A DNA stretch of 64,000 bases from Saxidomus purpurata (lineage: Eukaryota; Mollusca; Bivalvia; Venerida; Veneridae): contig JAFMSR010000009.1 in the NCBI GenBank assembly GCA_022818135.1, forward strand, positions 26,820,536 through 26,884,535, in the 5' to 3' direction. This document shows positions 1 to 13,390 of the stretch, in pieces (position 1 is the first letter of the stretch; each line of letters starts with the position of its first letter). The position numbers and the translations under genes were made by a program. Under the pieces are notes generated by a model. That model searched no databases and was not told the origin of the DNA. It saw nothing but the letters and a program-made list of their open reading frames with translations.

Positions 1-904
1 TAAGAAATTCTCGTTAAAGTTTTGCATGCAACTACATAAAAGCTGCTCACTCACAGTTGTCGTTGAGAACATTAAATTTTCAACAATGATATACTAGTAT
101 ATAGAACATAAAACTAATGGCTAGAATGAATAACACAAGTAAACAATCTAGGTAGGAATTTGCAAAAATCGATTGAATATGTTGGTTGTACGGCACCTTT
201 ACTCTGCATGTACAAAATGTATATGTTTATATTGGAATTTCAAAAGCGTGAAATGCTTTCCAATTTGGAAGCGTATTATTTCAAATCTACAGATATACAT
301 TACAGGAATTTGAACTTGAACCTTTTTACATGACTATTCTTCTAAAATATGATTTTCATACAGTTTGAAGAACTTTATTTTTGCGCCAAAATCTGAGAGC
401 GAGCAGCTTTAAAGTCCATATCTCAATTAATACTTGATGTATTGCATTTAAACTTTATACAAGGTTTCCCAGTCATAACACCTACGTCAATAATCAAGTT
501 TAGATAACTTTATCAACTATATAACTATATAAATAATGCAAATTATGGCTCTTTATTTTTCGACTTAGACATACGTTTAAGTCCATATCTCAGTAACTAC
601 TTCATGTTTAGTAAGAACATTTGAAGAGCTCGCTTTACGATTGCTTTTTGTGCCGGTCTGTACAAGGTCAAGGTCATCATTACTGAAGATAGAAAATCGG
701 TTTATGCTCAATATCTTCACTATCTTTGAGGTACATGCAAGCGCTACTCGATGTTAACTGTACGGTGTCATAGCCAGTTTTTCTTAGACCGCTCGGTAAT
801 TTCCGCCGAGAGTATTTTAGAGACTGTCTTCAAGTATCATCATCATAATGCATATAATGCCGAATGTACAGCTTATATAGTTATTTGCAACAAACATAAT
901 TAAA
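1..904. other. AT-rich DNA, no gene seen
   Basis: No open frame with recognisable protein similarity, no tRNA-like fold and no clear repeat structure were found on either strand. Short frames are broken by frequent stops, as expected for AT-rich non-coding DNA. Confidence 0.6.
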
Positions 905-1315
905 AAGTATTTACTACATACAAAGTTGTTAACACCATGTATATTGACATATGCACAACACATATTGATTTATTATCTTAGTATACGTAATAATTCACCA
1001 CGTATACAATGAAACGAATGCACTTCATACATTTAAACATCTACCACACCTATTAATCAACATACAACGTATAAAGGTACAACTACTGCATATAATCAAA
1101 ATACCACCTCATGTATCGAAAAACTGACTGCCTATAATTCTGTTTGTACTGCATATAACATCGTTTGTACAACATATAATGGTTAACCACCATATATAAA
1201 AGAAAATGCACCGCATATCACTAAAATGTTACCCAATCTAAATGTGCATGTACCCTGTCAAATGAAATATGTACCTCGTATACGTGGAAATGTACTGCGT
1301 ATAATACAATACAAC
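905..1315. repeat. degenerate minisatellite (about 25-30 bp unit)
   Basis: Variants of the phrase TGTAC(C/T)(A/G)C(A/G)TATA recur roughly every 25-30 bases, for example around 1081, 1147, 1168, 1190, 1213, 1270 and 1294. Divergence between units is high, so this reads as an old, decayed tandem array. The exact period and copy number would need a tandem-repeat aligner. Confidence 0.5.
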
Positions 1316-1651
1316 ATAATAAGACAGTAAAGGCGTTCCATACCTCTGTCTGAAAATGTATATTCTACACGGTACATTCGGAGAATTTTGACAGTGTTAT
1401 CACGTGATCAGACAGACAGAGTTGCTTTTTTCGCATTATGCTGATTATATATCTTTTAATCAAATTTAATGAAAGTGACCATACTACAGGAAATGTTAAA
1501 TATACTGGTACTGAGTTTATCTGTTTCGATTCGTCGCAGTCATCTTAAGTTTCAGAAGAAATATCTTATCAATGCTATTGCATAATACCCCAAGAATGGT
1601 AATGTATAAGGTGAAGTGTATAATTTTTTTCAATTTTCATCTTAAATTTGT

Positions 1652-2740
1652 TTTTGGCCTGGGGACTGAAAGTCCCCTAGGCCTAAGTTAGCATACCACA
1701 TTTGATTTGATTTGATGAGAATTTTATCAAGGTCCGTCCAAAAGAGCACTTATGTTAGCTTAATATCTGGATGAGACCCCATCAAACCACATTTCAAACA
1801 CTGCAGTCAATTTAACTGTGCTATGTACGAATAACAACTGTAAACATGCGCTTTGTGAAAGTAGTGCAAGACAGACCAGATCAATCTTTTGATTGAATGT
1901 CGCATACGATAAGAACATATTACAAATAAAAACAGTACATACAACTTCAAACGATTGCAGAAAGGTCTATAGCTTACGGGCTGCATTACACAATTTTTCT
2001 GTTTTAGAAATTACTGCGCTGTTAGCTGATTACGGAAGATAATCATATGCATATCACGGAAAAGTACGGATATTTACGGAAACGTACGGAATTCGATATA
2101 AGAGTTTGTAGTTTGATTTTTAAATTTCTGATGTTATTTCATTGACAACTTTCTTATTTACGAACGATTACATATATATTTACCTAAAAATAAATTTCTT
2201 TAAAAAAAAAGATACAATTTACGTACATTCCCAAGGAACTCACGTGATCAAAATCACCCGCCATTTATCGAGGACGCTACATGTCAAGGCCCAGTGAACG
2301 GTTTTACCGACTACAACTACAAGTTAACCAAGAATCATTTTTGGTGTTCCCTGTTATACACATTGTACAGTACTGTATTTATATTTCATTGTTGGTATTG
2401 CTTTGTTTATTTCTGTTTCAAGGTCTTGTCCTTGGTACACAATAATTTTTGATCCACATCATCAGATATCGCTTGAATTATTTTTATTGTTCTCTCAAAC
2501 AATTGATACTGTTGACCATGTGATTATTTTTCATTTAACGTACGTTTTATAATAAAACAAACTTCCCTGCCACCCATATATTTGCATATCATTAATTCTG
2601 TGTCATATACTAAATTTCGCCCTATGCACATTTCGACCCGCGCTTTAGGTAAGGTTCAGCGTAAATCACGAAGGTCAAAAGTTGTTTTTAGGGGAGTTAA
2701 TCTATAGCCCCCAGGCCTTCAGCGCTCACAGCACTTTGAT
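1652..2740 (+). mobile_element. TIR element, copy A (non-autonomous DNA transposon-like)
   Basis: About 1.1 kb that recurs in inverted orientation at 51815-52849, with high similarity along its length. Shared landmarks are the terminal hairpin GGCCTGGGGACT...AGTCCCC, a block of repeated ACGGAA motifs near 2060-2090, and the far end AGCCCCCAGGCC followed by AGCGCTCACAGC. GGCCTGGGGACT at one end and AGCCCCCAGGCC at the other form an imperfect 12 bp terminal inverted repeat. Similarity stops abruptly at both ends, which supports a discrete mobile element. There is no transposase frame, so it would be non-autonomous. This copy carries a later insertion at 1704-1785 that copy B lacks. The superfamily is unknown. 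Confidence 0.75.
1704..1785 (-). mobile_element. short retroposon fragment with 9 bp target-site duplication
   Basis: The direct repeat ACCACATTT occurs at 1695-1703 and 1786-1794, and the matching empty site (GAAATGTGGTATGC on the other strand) is intact in copy B near 52793-52808. The 82 bp insert begins GATTTGATTTGAT on the plus strand, so on the minus strand it ends in a (TCAAA)n-type simple tail, as expected for the 3' end of a LINE or SINE. A related insert with its own target-site duplication lies at 62488-62614. Confidence 0.75.
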
Positions 2741-2867
2741 TCTATTATGATGTCGCTCGGTGTTTGCTGCATGTCTTGCATTATGTATTTTGTATGTCAT
2801 CATGGGATTTTTAGCCTATATGGATGCAATTAAAGTGTCTTGATTTGTCTTAATCACCTTAACAGTT

Positions 2868-3140
2868 CTAGTAATCAACAAAATGGGCAACTGAACAGTT
2901 TAAGTAATCAACGGAACAGACAACTTATCAGTTTCACTGACATTTTCCAGTTTCAGTAATAACCGGAACGGACAAATTATCAGTTTCAGTGATCAACGAA
3001 ACGGACATTTTCTAGTTTCAGTAATCACCCGGAACGGACAAATCATCAGTTTCTGCATTAAACGGAACGGACATTTTCAGTTTCAGTAACCACCGTAATG
3101 GTCAATAATCACCGGAATAGACAATTTTACAGTTTCAATG
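2868..3140. repeat. minisatellite, about 33 bp unit
   Basis: Roughly eight copies of a unit containing AGTTTCAGTAATCACCGGAA followed by CGGACAAATTATC. It runs directly into the A-tract that starts near 3178. Confidence 0.8.
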
Positions 3141-3177
3141 TAAGGTTAACGCACGTTTTTTTGTGTTAAAAAACCCG

Positions 3178-3597
<420 letters not shown>

Positions 3598-3598
<1 letters not shown>

Positions 3599-5100
3599 TC
3601 ACCTGAACACAGCAGTTCTAGATCCATCCGATCTTTAAACAGAAATACTTAGTACTATTTAGAAAATTTAACAGAATTGTCAATAAGAATATCTAGCCTT
3701 TCAGTCTATACAGACATTGCTTAGACTGCACTGACGACATTCTGTCAATATGACGTAATTTGTTGGACTTACTTTGGACACAACCTTAGCCTAGATATAC
3801 AGGGCCGTCGCATGTTCCTGAAAAGTGGTCCGGTAGTGGGATAATGGGTTTCTACGAAGGACAGCAGTGTCACAGCATGAATGAGGTTTCGTATTGGGGG
3901 TTCGGGGAAAAAAACATAATGCCAAACCTCTGTGTTTTGCATCACAGTCTCAGACAACGTATTGTGATCTCATTATCTGAAAAAAGATGTCTCGAGAAAT
4001 TGTACGACAACGTCTTTTCGGGAAATCTATTATACTGTCAATACTTTAGACATTATCTTAAATAAATATCCGCTTCCGGGAAAAAATCGAAGAGACGTCC
4101 ATTTTATCAACGAGAAAACTCTTGACTCCGAGAATAAATAGGACAATTACAGGGGCAATGAGATGCCAATGGGACAAAACAGAAAACGTCCATTACTTCC
4201 TCTAAGATGTTTCGGAATGGAGATTAATGATACGATTACGGCCAATTTGCCTCAGATCACTTCCTGTTCCCGAAATCTTTCTTTCATTGTCTTAATTTTT
4301 TAAAACAAAGTTATATTCGTTTATAATATTTCAAGTATAAAGCTATACAGCTCGACTGAATTGTAACAAAGAAATTTCTATAATTCCAGAAGGCAGACAG
4401 AAATTAATCTCCATGGTTATAAAACACTAATGGCAGCCTCTTTTCAGAAATGCCTGCTTATAGAATGCCTATGAACACAGGGCCACTGATAACATATTAC
4501 ACAACCACTGATAATATCTTCTATACCCAGTTAAACAACCGTTTTCTCAGCCAAAAAATGAAATACCTTGTTAATTATATAAATCTGTAGCTTGTTTCAA
4601 CCCTGAATTAGAATCTAGCCCCGTGATGAAAGCATCCTCTACTTTAGATACACATCAAAAGAGTTTTGCTTTTGTGTGTAAGTAATACTCCTCATATAAA
4701 ATTCAGAATATGTAATTACGGAAACATGAGTCCAGAAAATATTGTCAATTTTATAGAAATTCTTCTTAGCCGAGATTTATACCAGCGGTTATCCCATGAT
4801 TAGTAAAATTTTTGGTGATTCGCACCCGATCAGATTTCGCGAATTAGAAGATATAAATGAGACATTAACATCGCCGTCAGGCAAATGAATCAGTATGGGG
4901 TAGTTTTTCCGTATTTTAAAGGTACAGACGCAAATAAATATAGCTGTTGGGTCCGGAAAATAATTTCTTTAAAGAATTTAAAACGGTTTCGCACATCGTA
5001 TATTATTGCTAAATAATTCTGCAAGTTTTAATTAACAAAGAGTGATGAGTTGCCCGTAATGAACACACTACGGACAGAAACGCTAACATATAGAGGGTAA
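3598..5100. other. unique-looking DNA, no gene seen
   Basis: A 73-codon plus frame (3844-4065) and an overlapping 62-codon minus frame are present, but neither has a recognisable domain, biased composition or splice context. Nothing else stands out. Confidence 0.5.
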
Positions 5101-5222
5101 TTGTTGGTTTCGGTGTAATATCACGTTATAATTTCATCGAGGGGCACCAAATGTGATAAAATAACTTCTTTTGGTGTTCACTCAGTGAAATAAACGTAAT
5201 ATTACATCGATACCAACATTTT
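5101..5222. repeat. short inverted-repeat element (MITE-like)
   Basis: Left arm TTGTTGGTTTCGGTGTAATA (from 5101) pairs imperfectly with a right arm ending AACGTAATATTACATCGATACCAAC near 5193-5218. The interior contains TTTTGGTGTTCACTCAGTGA, and a related phrase recurs near 16818-16840. The size of about 120 bp and the dispersed interior motif suggest a MITE or foldback fragment. Confidence 0.5.
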
Positions 5223-6980
5223 TTTCTGTTTATTTTATGTTTAAAACTCTACTTTTGTTGAGTTTATTCCAATGAAATGTCAATAAACAGCGAGAAACGT
5301 CATCAGAAAGCATGACACACATGACGTGAATTCAACGACGTCATCGTCGTTTGGTTTCCGGTATTCGTTACGCTCGGTATACTTTTTGACGTCTATCCGG
5401 ATTGAAGATTTTGATATATTCATTGCTTTGAAACAGTGAAATATCAATTTTATTTCACTGATATATTTCAGTTTTTCGCTGAAAAGCATAACATAAATGC
5501 AGTTTGTTTACTTTCTGTATAAATCTTTGATCACTTAGACAGATGGTCAGGAGATGGTCACTTTTAACTTTTTTTAAAAGCTAACATAGAGCACCGCCGT
5601 TTACATCTACAAATCAGATTAATGATGTTTAGAACGCAAATTTTAGAACGCAGAATGCAACTTGAATATACACAATGTATACAAGAAATTCAGAGAGAGT
5701 ACCTTAATAAAATGTAGCTACATTTCTTAACTACCCAACATTTTAAGAGTAATCGGGTATCAATCGTAAATCAAAGTGTATTCAGAACCTGACGTTTTAT
5801 ACTAATTTAACAACTTGGCCCCACAATGAATGCGGGTCTACATTGTGAAGAAACCCAGGTGTTTTGTCAAGGTGTCCAAGTTATATCCACTGTAACTGAG
5901 ACATTGTTCGCTAATTTTCAAATTGGATACAAAATGATGATGAAGGATGGTAAGAAGCCCGAATGGATTAAGTAATTGACATTGTAAGAATAACTGTATG
6001 TGTGGTAAAAATGTGTTAGGATGTGCAAAGTATTTTAGCACGTCTATCGTTTACATGTGTACTTAATAATGCTGTTATAGTCTGCTGTATACTGTATTCC
6101 TTCCATTATTTAGCTTAATTGTGTGGTTATTATATGTACATTTATTAATATATTTTTAGAACATGCATCTTAACAAAGCCTGGCGACTGTTTCTGGATAC
6201 GAATTCTAACACGATTTCCATAATTTTCGTCGGAAGAGACAAATGTGATTGTGTGTGTTGTGACGTCATTTGCAGTGGTGCGACATTTGTAAAGACACGC
6301 TTTGGGAAAAGGTTCGATCGTTTTAAAGTAGCTCAACAACTACTTGAATCGTGATTTATCCTCTAATAATTTACAATGCGCCGTTCTCGTGCGTATTAGT
6401 TTTAACCAAATATATTGATGACTTCATCATTTCATCATTTCAGTAATGCTATGAAATATTTTTGAATCTTTATTTTGACAGAAGCAAACTTATTTTGTAA
6501 ACTGTTGTGTCTATAGAGAATAAAATACTGAAATGTGTTTCCTGTCCTGTAGTGGAAAAGGTGTTAGTACATGTAGTAATGAAGAAAAGTTAAAGGTTTT
6601 ATTCCGGTAAATTTGATGTTTGTTTTTTTCGCGGCACAGTGCAAAAGATTTGTCTAGACTTACGTAGGTGTATGGAGTCCAGTCTGCCATACAGCCAATT
6701 AATTGCGAAAGAAAGATTGATAACTCAAGCAAAGACAAGCCATCACTCATTCACTTCCCGATGTAAGACTAAATACTATTTATACGGATACATAGTGTGA
6801 ACAGTGTTACATGCAGAGATGTTTCAATGTATTTGCTGCATTCGTTGAACTACAGAAGAATGAATTGTTAGAATTTTGCTTCTGTGCGCTCACTGCCTGC
6901 TTTAATCTCGGTTCAGGATAAAGTCTTCCCGGTATAATCCAGGTTTTCATATCAAATTGGTTCCGGAATGTTATTGGCTT
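5223..6980. other. unique-looking DNA with one small hairpin, no gene seen
   Basis: A short hairpin of CAGTGAAATAT-type arms lies at about 5436-5473. Small frames at 5838-6041 (minus), 6163-6354 (plus) and 6511-6750 (minus) show no recognisable similarity. Confidence 0.45.
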
Positions 6981-6984
6981 GTCT

Positions 6985-7310
6985 CACTATTCTTCTCTGT
7001 TACTCAAAAATGGACACCTTTGCAATACATGATCTGTAGTTCTGCCCTGTCTTGCTGCGCGGACATTGGCTGTGATAATGGGAACAAATTCATTCGTCCA
7101 TTGATGGCATTGAGTCTGTTGCCATGTCATAATGGAATGCTTCCAACTGTTCAAAAGATGATGACAGTCATCTACATTCGGCTTCGACTTTGCGATACGG
7201 TCTATCTCACACGAGTGGCATGTATATATGGCTGGCCACCTTTGCTCCTTGTTGGCAAACTTGTCTACTTCTGATTTCCAGGAAAACCACGATCTGCGGA
7301 TATCCACTAA
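6985..7310 (-). pseudogene. decayed LINE-type ORF2 C-terminal fragment
   Basis: The minus-strand frame ends with TTDHVLQRCPFL, which resembles the T(T/A)(D/E)H(I/V)LQ(R/S)CP signature found near the C-terminus of many animal LINE reverse-transcriptase polyproteins. In an adjacent frame, just upstream, HGNRLNAINGRMNLFPLSQP resembles the conserved GHNRLNAHM...L..SP..C segment that precedes it. The two halves sit in different frames, so at least one frameshift is implied. No RT catalytic core is visible nearby. The call rests on motif resemblance alone and is tentative. Confidence 0.4.
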
Positions 7311-7599
7311 AGGGACAATCTCAACTGTGCGCTATAATCTTGTAAAGCTCGACAGAAATGGATGAACGGTAGCGTGTCGTTGCTAAAGAATTTTTACATC
7401 AAAAGGGCAGCCGGCTAGGTGACAACCCGAGTACAAGCTTCAATGTGTTAAAAAAAGTACATTGCCTTGAAGATAGTGGTCCTCTTTGCGGCAAACGGGT
7501 TTAAAATTTGGGTCTAAAATTCGATATTTACCAATGCGCAATATCCGTACTTTTTATTTACAAGGATGTCATTTATGCCTATATAAAGCTTGGAAATAC

Positions 7600-7655
7600 A
7601 ACAGGATAGCACGAGATCGTGCGAGATAACACGAGGTCTCACGAGATGGACGATA
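7600..7655. repeat. short CACGAGAT-type repeats
   Basis: Four closely spaced variants of CACGAGAT / GTGCGAGATAACACGAGGT lie within about 50 bases, forming a small degenerate direct repeat with partial dyad symmetry. Confidence 0.45.
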
Positions 7656-9229
7656 TAAGAATGTCCGTCTACAGCACTTAAATGACATTCATGGCTGACC
7701 ATATTTGAGATGGATAAACAAAATGATATCTTGCCTCCTTTTCATTGTTTCTGTTTTATTGCTACCAGGCCTAGTATCATACTTAAAGACATAAAAATGT
7801 CAAGATTTCTTTGATAAAAATCTCCACTCTTATAGAAACACACGAAAGACTGGTTTGCGATCCTTGATGTCTTCATTTTAAATTAGCCACAAAATACCGT
7901 TTGTTTTCGGTTACATGCGCCACAAAGTATGTGGGCCTCCTAGTCTGAGTATTTCGGGATAATTGCATCCTTTGGTTACAACAGATATTCATTAATTTTA
8001 AGTTTTCTTAATTGTCGTCTGCTCGTATTCAGACAGACTCGCGTTCTTTCGATCTGTTCTCAGTGCTTCAGTTCGGGTTATTTTGTCATCTAGTTGTTTG
8101 CTCCATAAAATTTCACTTTTACGCCCCGTGAAAATGTTTTTTTAAATAACAAGTGCAAAAAATCTTGTTTGAATAAGAAGGGGTCGTCGAAAACTAACTC
8201 GATTTTGAAATAAATCATGTTGTTTCCTATATTTTGTTTTACCAGAATTCTTGCTTCTGAAACTGTCAGGAAACACACGGCCAAGGAAATGTGATTTTTA
8301 CAAGCTAATTCTGCCATCTACAGCTTAGAGAAAAACTTAAAATAACTCTTGTTACGCCCCTCCCAAATATTAAGTTCTGCATAAAAGCGTTAGAAGACAT
8401 CACAAGATAAAACACACAGAGTGAAAGAATGGAAGATATAAACAATTAAACAAAAATATTCCTGTAAAATAGAATACGTTGTCCAATATATAGATGTATT
8501 TGTTTGAAACTAAAACTGACGTTAAATAACTGTCATTTTTTAATGTTTTATCGGAAGGATTGCGGGAGGTAATTTCTATTTCAAATAAATAAGTGGCTTT
8601 GTTTTTCAATTGCTCTATTACATACTATAAACAAAAAATGTTATTACCCCTTCTTTTGAAAAAAGACACATTAGTTCAAGTTTAAAATATAAAAGAATTC
8701 ATTAATCAAAGAAGGGTTATTTTGTTAATTCGATAATTACTACGCTAGTCTTATAATTATTACCCTCTTAAAACAATTAGCGCGGTCGATGCACAGATAA
8801 TATTCATACGCCATGACCTTTCATTCTATTACGCTGCAAAAAATAAACACTATCTAATTTCAAAGAGATTTTTCGCTTATTTAATTCTATTTAATTAGTG
8901 CACGTTATTTTATTTTTCAATCTTGCCCTTATTTTTTGCGCTCTCTTAAATGGAGGTGGAAACTTACTTTTGCTTAATGTTAAGGCGCCAGTCAAGACGA
9001 TTCTTTTATTCCGAATTTTATATCAATTATAAAGTTAGAGCGAACTGTCATATTTATCTACCGACAACTTCTAGACGAAAGCTGATTTCGTCCGAAATAC
9101 CAGCAAAAGATAAGAATTAATTTAAAATTATTCTCACATATTACCATTGTTGAACATGGAATCTAACGTTTCTGTCTTTTGGTAAGTCCTTAGAGTCAAC
9201 CGACATTCACGTGATTTTCGTTCATATGG
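7656..9229. other. AT-rich DNA, no gene seen
   Basis: Only short frames (for example 8090-8317 and 8400-8609, both minus) without recognisable domains are present. Composition is AT-rich and non-repetitive by eye. Confidence 0.5.
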
Positions 9230-9273
9230 TTTCGGCGTTTTTCTACCATTTGTTACCACTAGCGGATCCAGAG

Positions 9274-9312
<39 letters not shown>

Positions 9313-9640
9313 AAAAATCCACGGCGCCCCCCCCTTTTTCATATCATTTGTTTCCGAAAATCTTAAAAGTATCAAAACCTTTATGCGGAAAAGCCAAATG
9401 AAACACCCTTGAAAAAATTTTTCGGGGGGCCCCCCCCCCCCCCCCTAGAAAGCCCTACTACCTTTTTTTACCAGCTACAGCCCCCACCCCATTGTTCTGC
9501 ACAATAACATGTTAATTATATACTCACTCCCCCCACCGCTAATTAGTTTCATTACTTAAAAAAAGAAAAAGAAGCCATTTAAAGGCGCAACAACAATGGC
9601 AAAAAATTACCCCCCCCAAACCCAAACCCTGGCCCCCCCC
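9230..9640. repeat. poly-C rich low-complexity element
   Basis: Contains CTAGCGGATCCAGAGGGGG followed by a C-run of about 33 (9278-9310), a second C-run near 9427-9445 and several shorter ones. The opening phrase looks like a dispersed repeat and the C-runs look over-extended. Together they suggest a real repeat with badly resolved homopolymers. Confidence 0.6.
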
Positions 9641-11555
9641 CTTTTCACCATTTCAATAGAATGTCTTGTACTAGAACATGTTCCACCAACAACTTTCTGT
9701 TTTCAAGGTTATATTATTTCACTTTTGGAAGTTTTCCCAGTCGCACTGTAGAGAGTGAAACTTGCACTTTAAACAAAAAAATGACAAAGTCGAAACTCTC
9801 TGCAGCGTGCATAAAAAATCCTTATCGTAATTTTGTAGTATTTTATATCGTTGGAAATCATACATCAGAGATACAACCAACCTTAGACCCGCACGAATCC
9901 CAAGGCTTATGGAAAAAATAATAAGACAGCTTTAGAACTAAGCAGTGAGTTACAATATTCGAGTGAACTACTCCAGTTGGTTCGTTCAACCATTGAGAGG
10001 ATTAAGCTATCAGTGAGAGCTTTGCACTACCTTTTGGTAACCGCGGCAAAACCTTATGATCATTTTTGTACATACCTGATAACTTACCTGGGTCCAGTTT
10101 GGAAGCCGTCAAGTGAAACAACTTCTTGATTGTTATTCTCCTCATTCATAGTCTACATTATCACCACGATCCCACCTATGAAATATCCTCTATCATGATG
10201 CTTCTCTGTTTCTCAAACAAGGGGGATCTACTGACCGAATAAACACCGTGATAATTAGGAGCAACTTTATTTTAGTACTCAGCCTACTGTGTTAGTTTGT
10301 ACACCTAATTTGAGTTCAAGTCTTTGGAAGGTAGTCCTCCGAGATCATGGCAGGTGTAAGGCTCTATCTGGTAATCTCACTATCTACTGCTGACTGGAAG
10401 CCAGAGAAAAACGTGCAAAGTCGAATATCTTATAGGTCAGAATTTAAAATCTCTATTTAATCCGAACAAGCGCTCTTGTTTCTCAAAGAATGGATACTTG
10501 CTTCTTTTTCGAATTTATGTAGAGTACTGCTAACTTTAGCATATGGTCAAAAGCTTGAATTTAATGAAGTTACTTTGCAAAAGCTTGTTGTTGCGGGCAT
10601 ATATTAGAACCATTGTCAGTCTCCTTTGCTGAGTGATGGATGGTAGTAATGCATGTAGTCAATGCTTATGATTTGCAGTCACGAGTTGCTCCAGTAATAC
10701 TCTTAAAGTCTTGTTTTCACATTGTCCGGAGCATTTTGCTGGTGTGTTTTTTAGATTGACTTCCATGTAATATAGGGCCAAACCAGTAATGGAGCCTGAC
10801 TTGTACCAAGTTTCACTGTTTGCCTCAGCTGACACTGTACTTCTACTGAAAGGCCTGGCCCAATACCATACTAATGTTAACTTAAGTATCCACCAAACAC
10901 TGTAACGGCAGGAAAAAAACTTTCGATACAGTCAGTCGTGGAATTATAACAATGTAAGTCCTGACAAGTTGGGGTCTGGAATTCATCCGGATTGTCATGT
11001 TTTAGATTCATATTTCATTAAAGGCATAATAACATTTAAATATGACAATGAAAATTGGCGGACTTGACAGCTTCGGCTATGATTTCAATGTTAAGATTGT
11101 GTTACATGATTTGCAATGTCATCTATAGTTCCTTTTTTGAAGAAATATTCCGGAAGTTGCTATGAATTTTCATACAATTTCGCGAGTGAGCGAGTTGATA
11201 TCATGACGAATTTAAGCGTATTGAAAATAACCAGTGGAGTAAAAAAAGCAACAAATGTTAGTATATGTATATATAGCCAAACAAAAAATCTTCCACCACT
11301 TATTATGCTTATTTCCTACAGCTCGAATCTTAACAAATCACGGATTTCACGGAAATCACGGATTTCACGAAAATCTATAAATAAACTGAACAAAACGATT
11401 ATCTACGTTGGGTAGAAAAAAAGTTCCGTAATTTCCGGATATAAAATCAGCCTACCTATGTCGCAATGCAGTTTAAGAAATATGCCTTATAACACCCTTT
11501 TGACGTAAGTCCCTTCGCTGTTCAATATACAAAGAATCACGTATGTACTCCCACT
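9641..11555. other. unique-looking DNA, no gene seen
   Basis: Frames at 9661-9921 and 11116-11415 (plus) are the longest and carry no recognisable domain. A small triplicated ATTTCACGGAAATC motif lies near 11340-11372. Confidence 0.45.
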
Positions 11556-11559
11556 AAGA

Positions 11560-11745
11560 GCCATGAATCAATTAAATATTGGCTCAAAATGAACAACTGA
11601 ATAAAATAATCACGTGTTCCATATCAACAAGAATAAACATCCCACTCAGAACAAATAGTCACGGGTTCTATATGAACACACCCTAAACTTAAAATAATTA
11701 AGGGCTCCATATGAACATGCCATTAAAAACAAACAAGTGGGCCAG
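11560..11745. repeat. minisatellite, left part of a split array
   Basis: Units of about 40-45 bp built around CACGGGTTCTATATGAACAC. The same unit resumes at 12880-13110, so the array appears to have been split by insertion of the dispersed element between them. Confidence 0.65.
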
Positions 11746-12870
11746 CATGTCCCTATATCGCTCCCCTAAGTGTCATTGCACTTTAAAACAAGAAAGTAGA
11801 ACAAAAGCTTAAAATCAAGGTCAGTCATAGAAATTTTGTAAATTAGTTTGCAAAACTGCTAAAACAGTCTTAATTTCATCTATCTAGCTTGAAAAAACAA
11901 AAACTATGTAAAAGACCAAGGTCAGTCAAGGTCAAAGTTGAAATATGCATTTAAAATTGCATGTACATATGGTTCAAATTCACATCTTTAGCTTTAAAAG
12001 CAGGAAAGTGGTTCATTTTGGCCAAGGTCATGGTCTGCCAATGTTGAAGTTTTAATCTACATGCAAAACTATATACATGGACCAAATTTTATGGATGTAG
12101 CTTCAAAAACAGAAAAAAGGTCAGTAGGTCAAGGTCAATGTTAGCCAAGGTCAAAGTTGAAATATGCATGCAAAACTTTTCATAAAGTTCAAATTCCATT
12201 CCCTTATCTTAACATACACGAACGTAGGCCAGTAGGTAAAATGACCACGGGGCGGGGCAAACTTGGACCAAAGGGGTAAGATTTGACAAATCTTGGTACA
12301 GGATCGACCCCTAGGCAGTGCTACTAGCGAAATATTTAAGCTTGAGCATTTCTCTATAAAACTCTATATAATGTTAAACAAGGGACTCTTCGAGTGTGGT
12401 CAAATTTTACCACAGGGGTTTGATGTGAATAAAAGTGAGACAGGACTAATAGGCAATGCTACATACAAAATATCTAAAATATGTGCCGTGTGCTTTTTGA
12501 CAAGATGATTTTTAAAGTTTCAAATATTTACATATATGTAACCTTTAGGGCGGGGACAATTTAGACCCCAGGGACATTGAACAAACTTGGTAGGGATCCA
12601 TTAGACAATACTACACACCTAATATCTAAGCTCCGTGACTTGCAGCTTTAGACAATATTTTTTTATGAATATTTCCTTATATAGCTCTATGTAAAACTAA
12701 CGCCCCCCAAGGAACATTTCTGTAAAACAGTTTTCAAATCTGACAAGTGGTTTCTGACAAGTAGATTTTTAACTTTTTGCTTTTGGTTGCCATGGCAACC
12801 AGAGTTTTCCATGGATCAACTTTCTTTAAAGGAATATTATAATATAATCCCCACATGCCAGAAACATCCT
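11746..12870 (+). mobile_element. dispersed modular element, partial copy 1
   Basis: Starts with AGCATGTCCCTATATCGCTC, a degraded form of the head seen in fuller copies (13391, 46213, 53290). It has the AGGTCA/GGTCAAGGTCA-rich head module and then body units of the type GGGCGGGGNCAA..TTTGACAAA..TTGGTA. It ends near a CCATGGCAACCAGAGTT phrase also present in the copy at 53.3 kb. The terminal module with the GACGGAC repeats and the CAGGTGAGC end is missing, so it is 3'-truncated. Confidence 0.65.
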
Positions 12871-12879
12871 TGCAAATAA

Positions 12880-13110
12880 TCATTGGTTATATTGAAATAC
12901 GCCCACAACAGCAAATAGTCATTGGCTCTATATGAACACAACTTAAAGAACAAAACATCACGGGCTCTATATGAACACAACTTTTAGAACAAAACATCAC
13001 GGGTTCTATATGAACACATCTATAAACAAACAAAAAATCATGGGTTCCATATGAAACGCCCATGCGAACAAAGAAAGAACAAAGAATAACGGTTTGTATA
13101 TGAACACAAG
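12880..13110. repeat. minisatellite, right part of a split array
   Basis: About five units of CATCACGGGTTCTATATGAA plus spacer, matching the block at 11560-11745. Weaker relatives occur again just after the next element copy, near 15425-15500. Confidence 0.7.
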
Positions 13111-13390
13111 CGAAACACGCTAACCGGGGAAACAGTACTTACATGCTGCAGTAACAATCATATCTTTATATTTCCGATAATGAGCTGGTGATTTCCTAAG
13201 AAAATTGAAGTTTTGCGTGTTTGATTGTCGTGAAATTTCCGAGAGATTTAACAAGCTTTTAAATACCTTTAACTAAAGTATTTACTTCCAGTTCGTGTAT
13301 GTCATGTAAAAATTTGTATTTATATAATCTAAGTTATTTTCTTTAAAATTCGAATGCAAGTAAATCTTTTTGAACACAATTATATACCTT

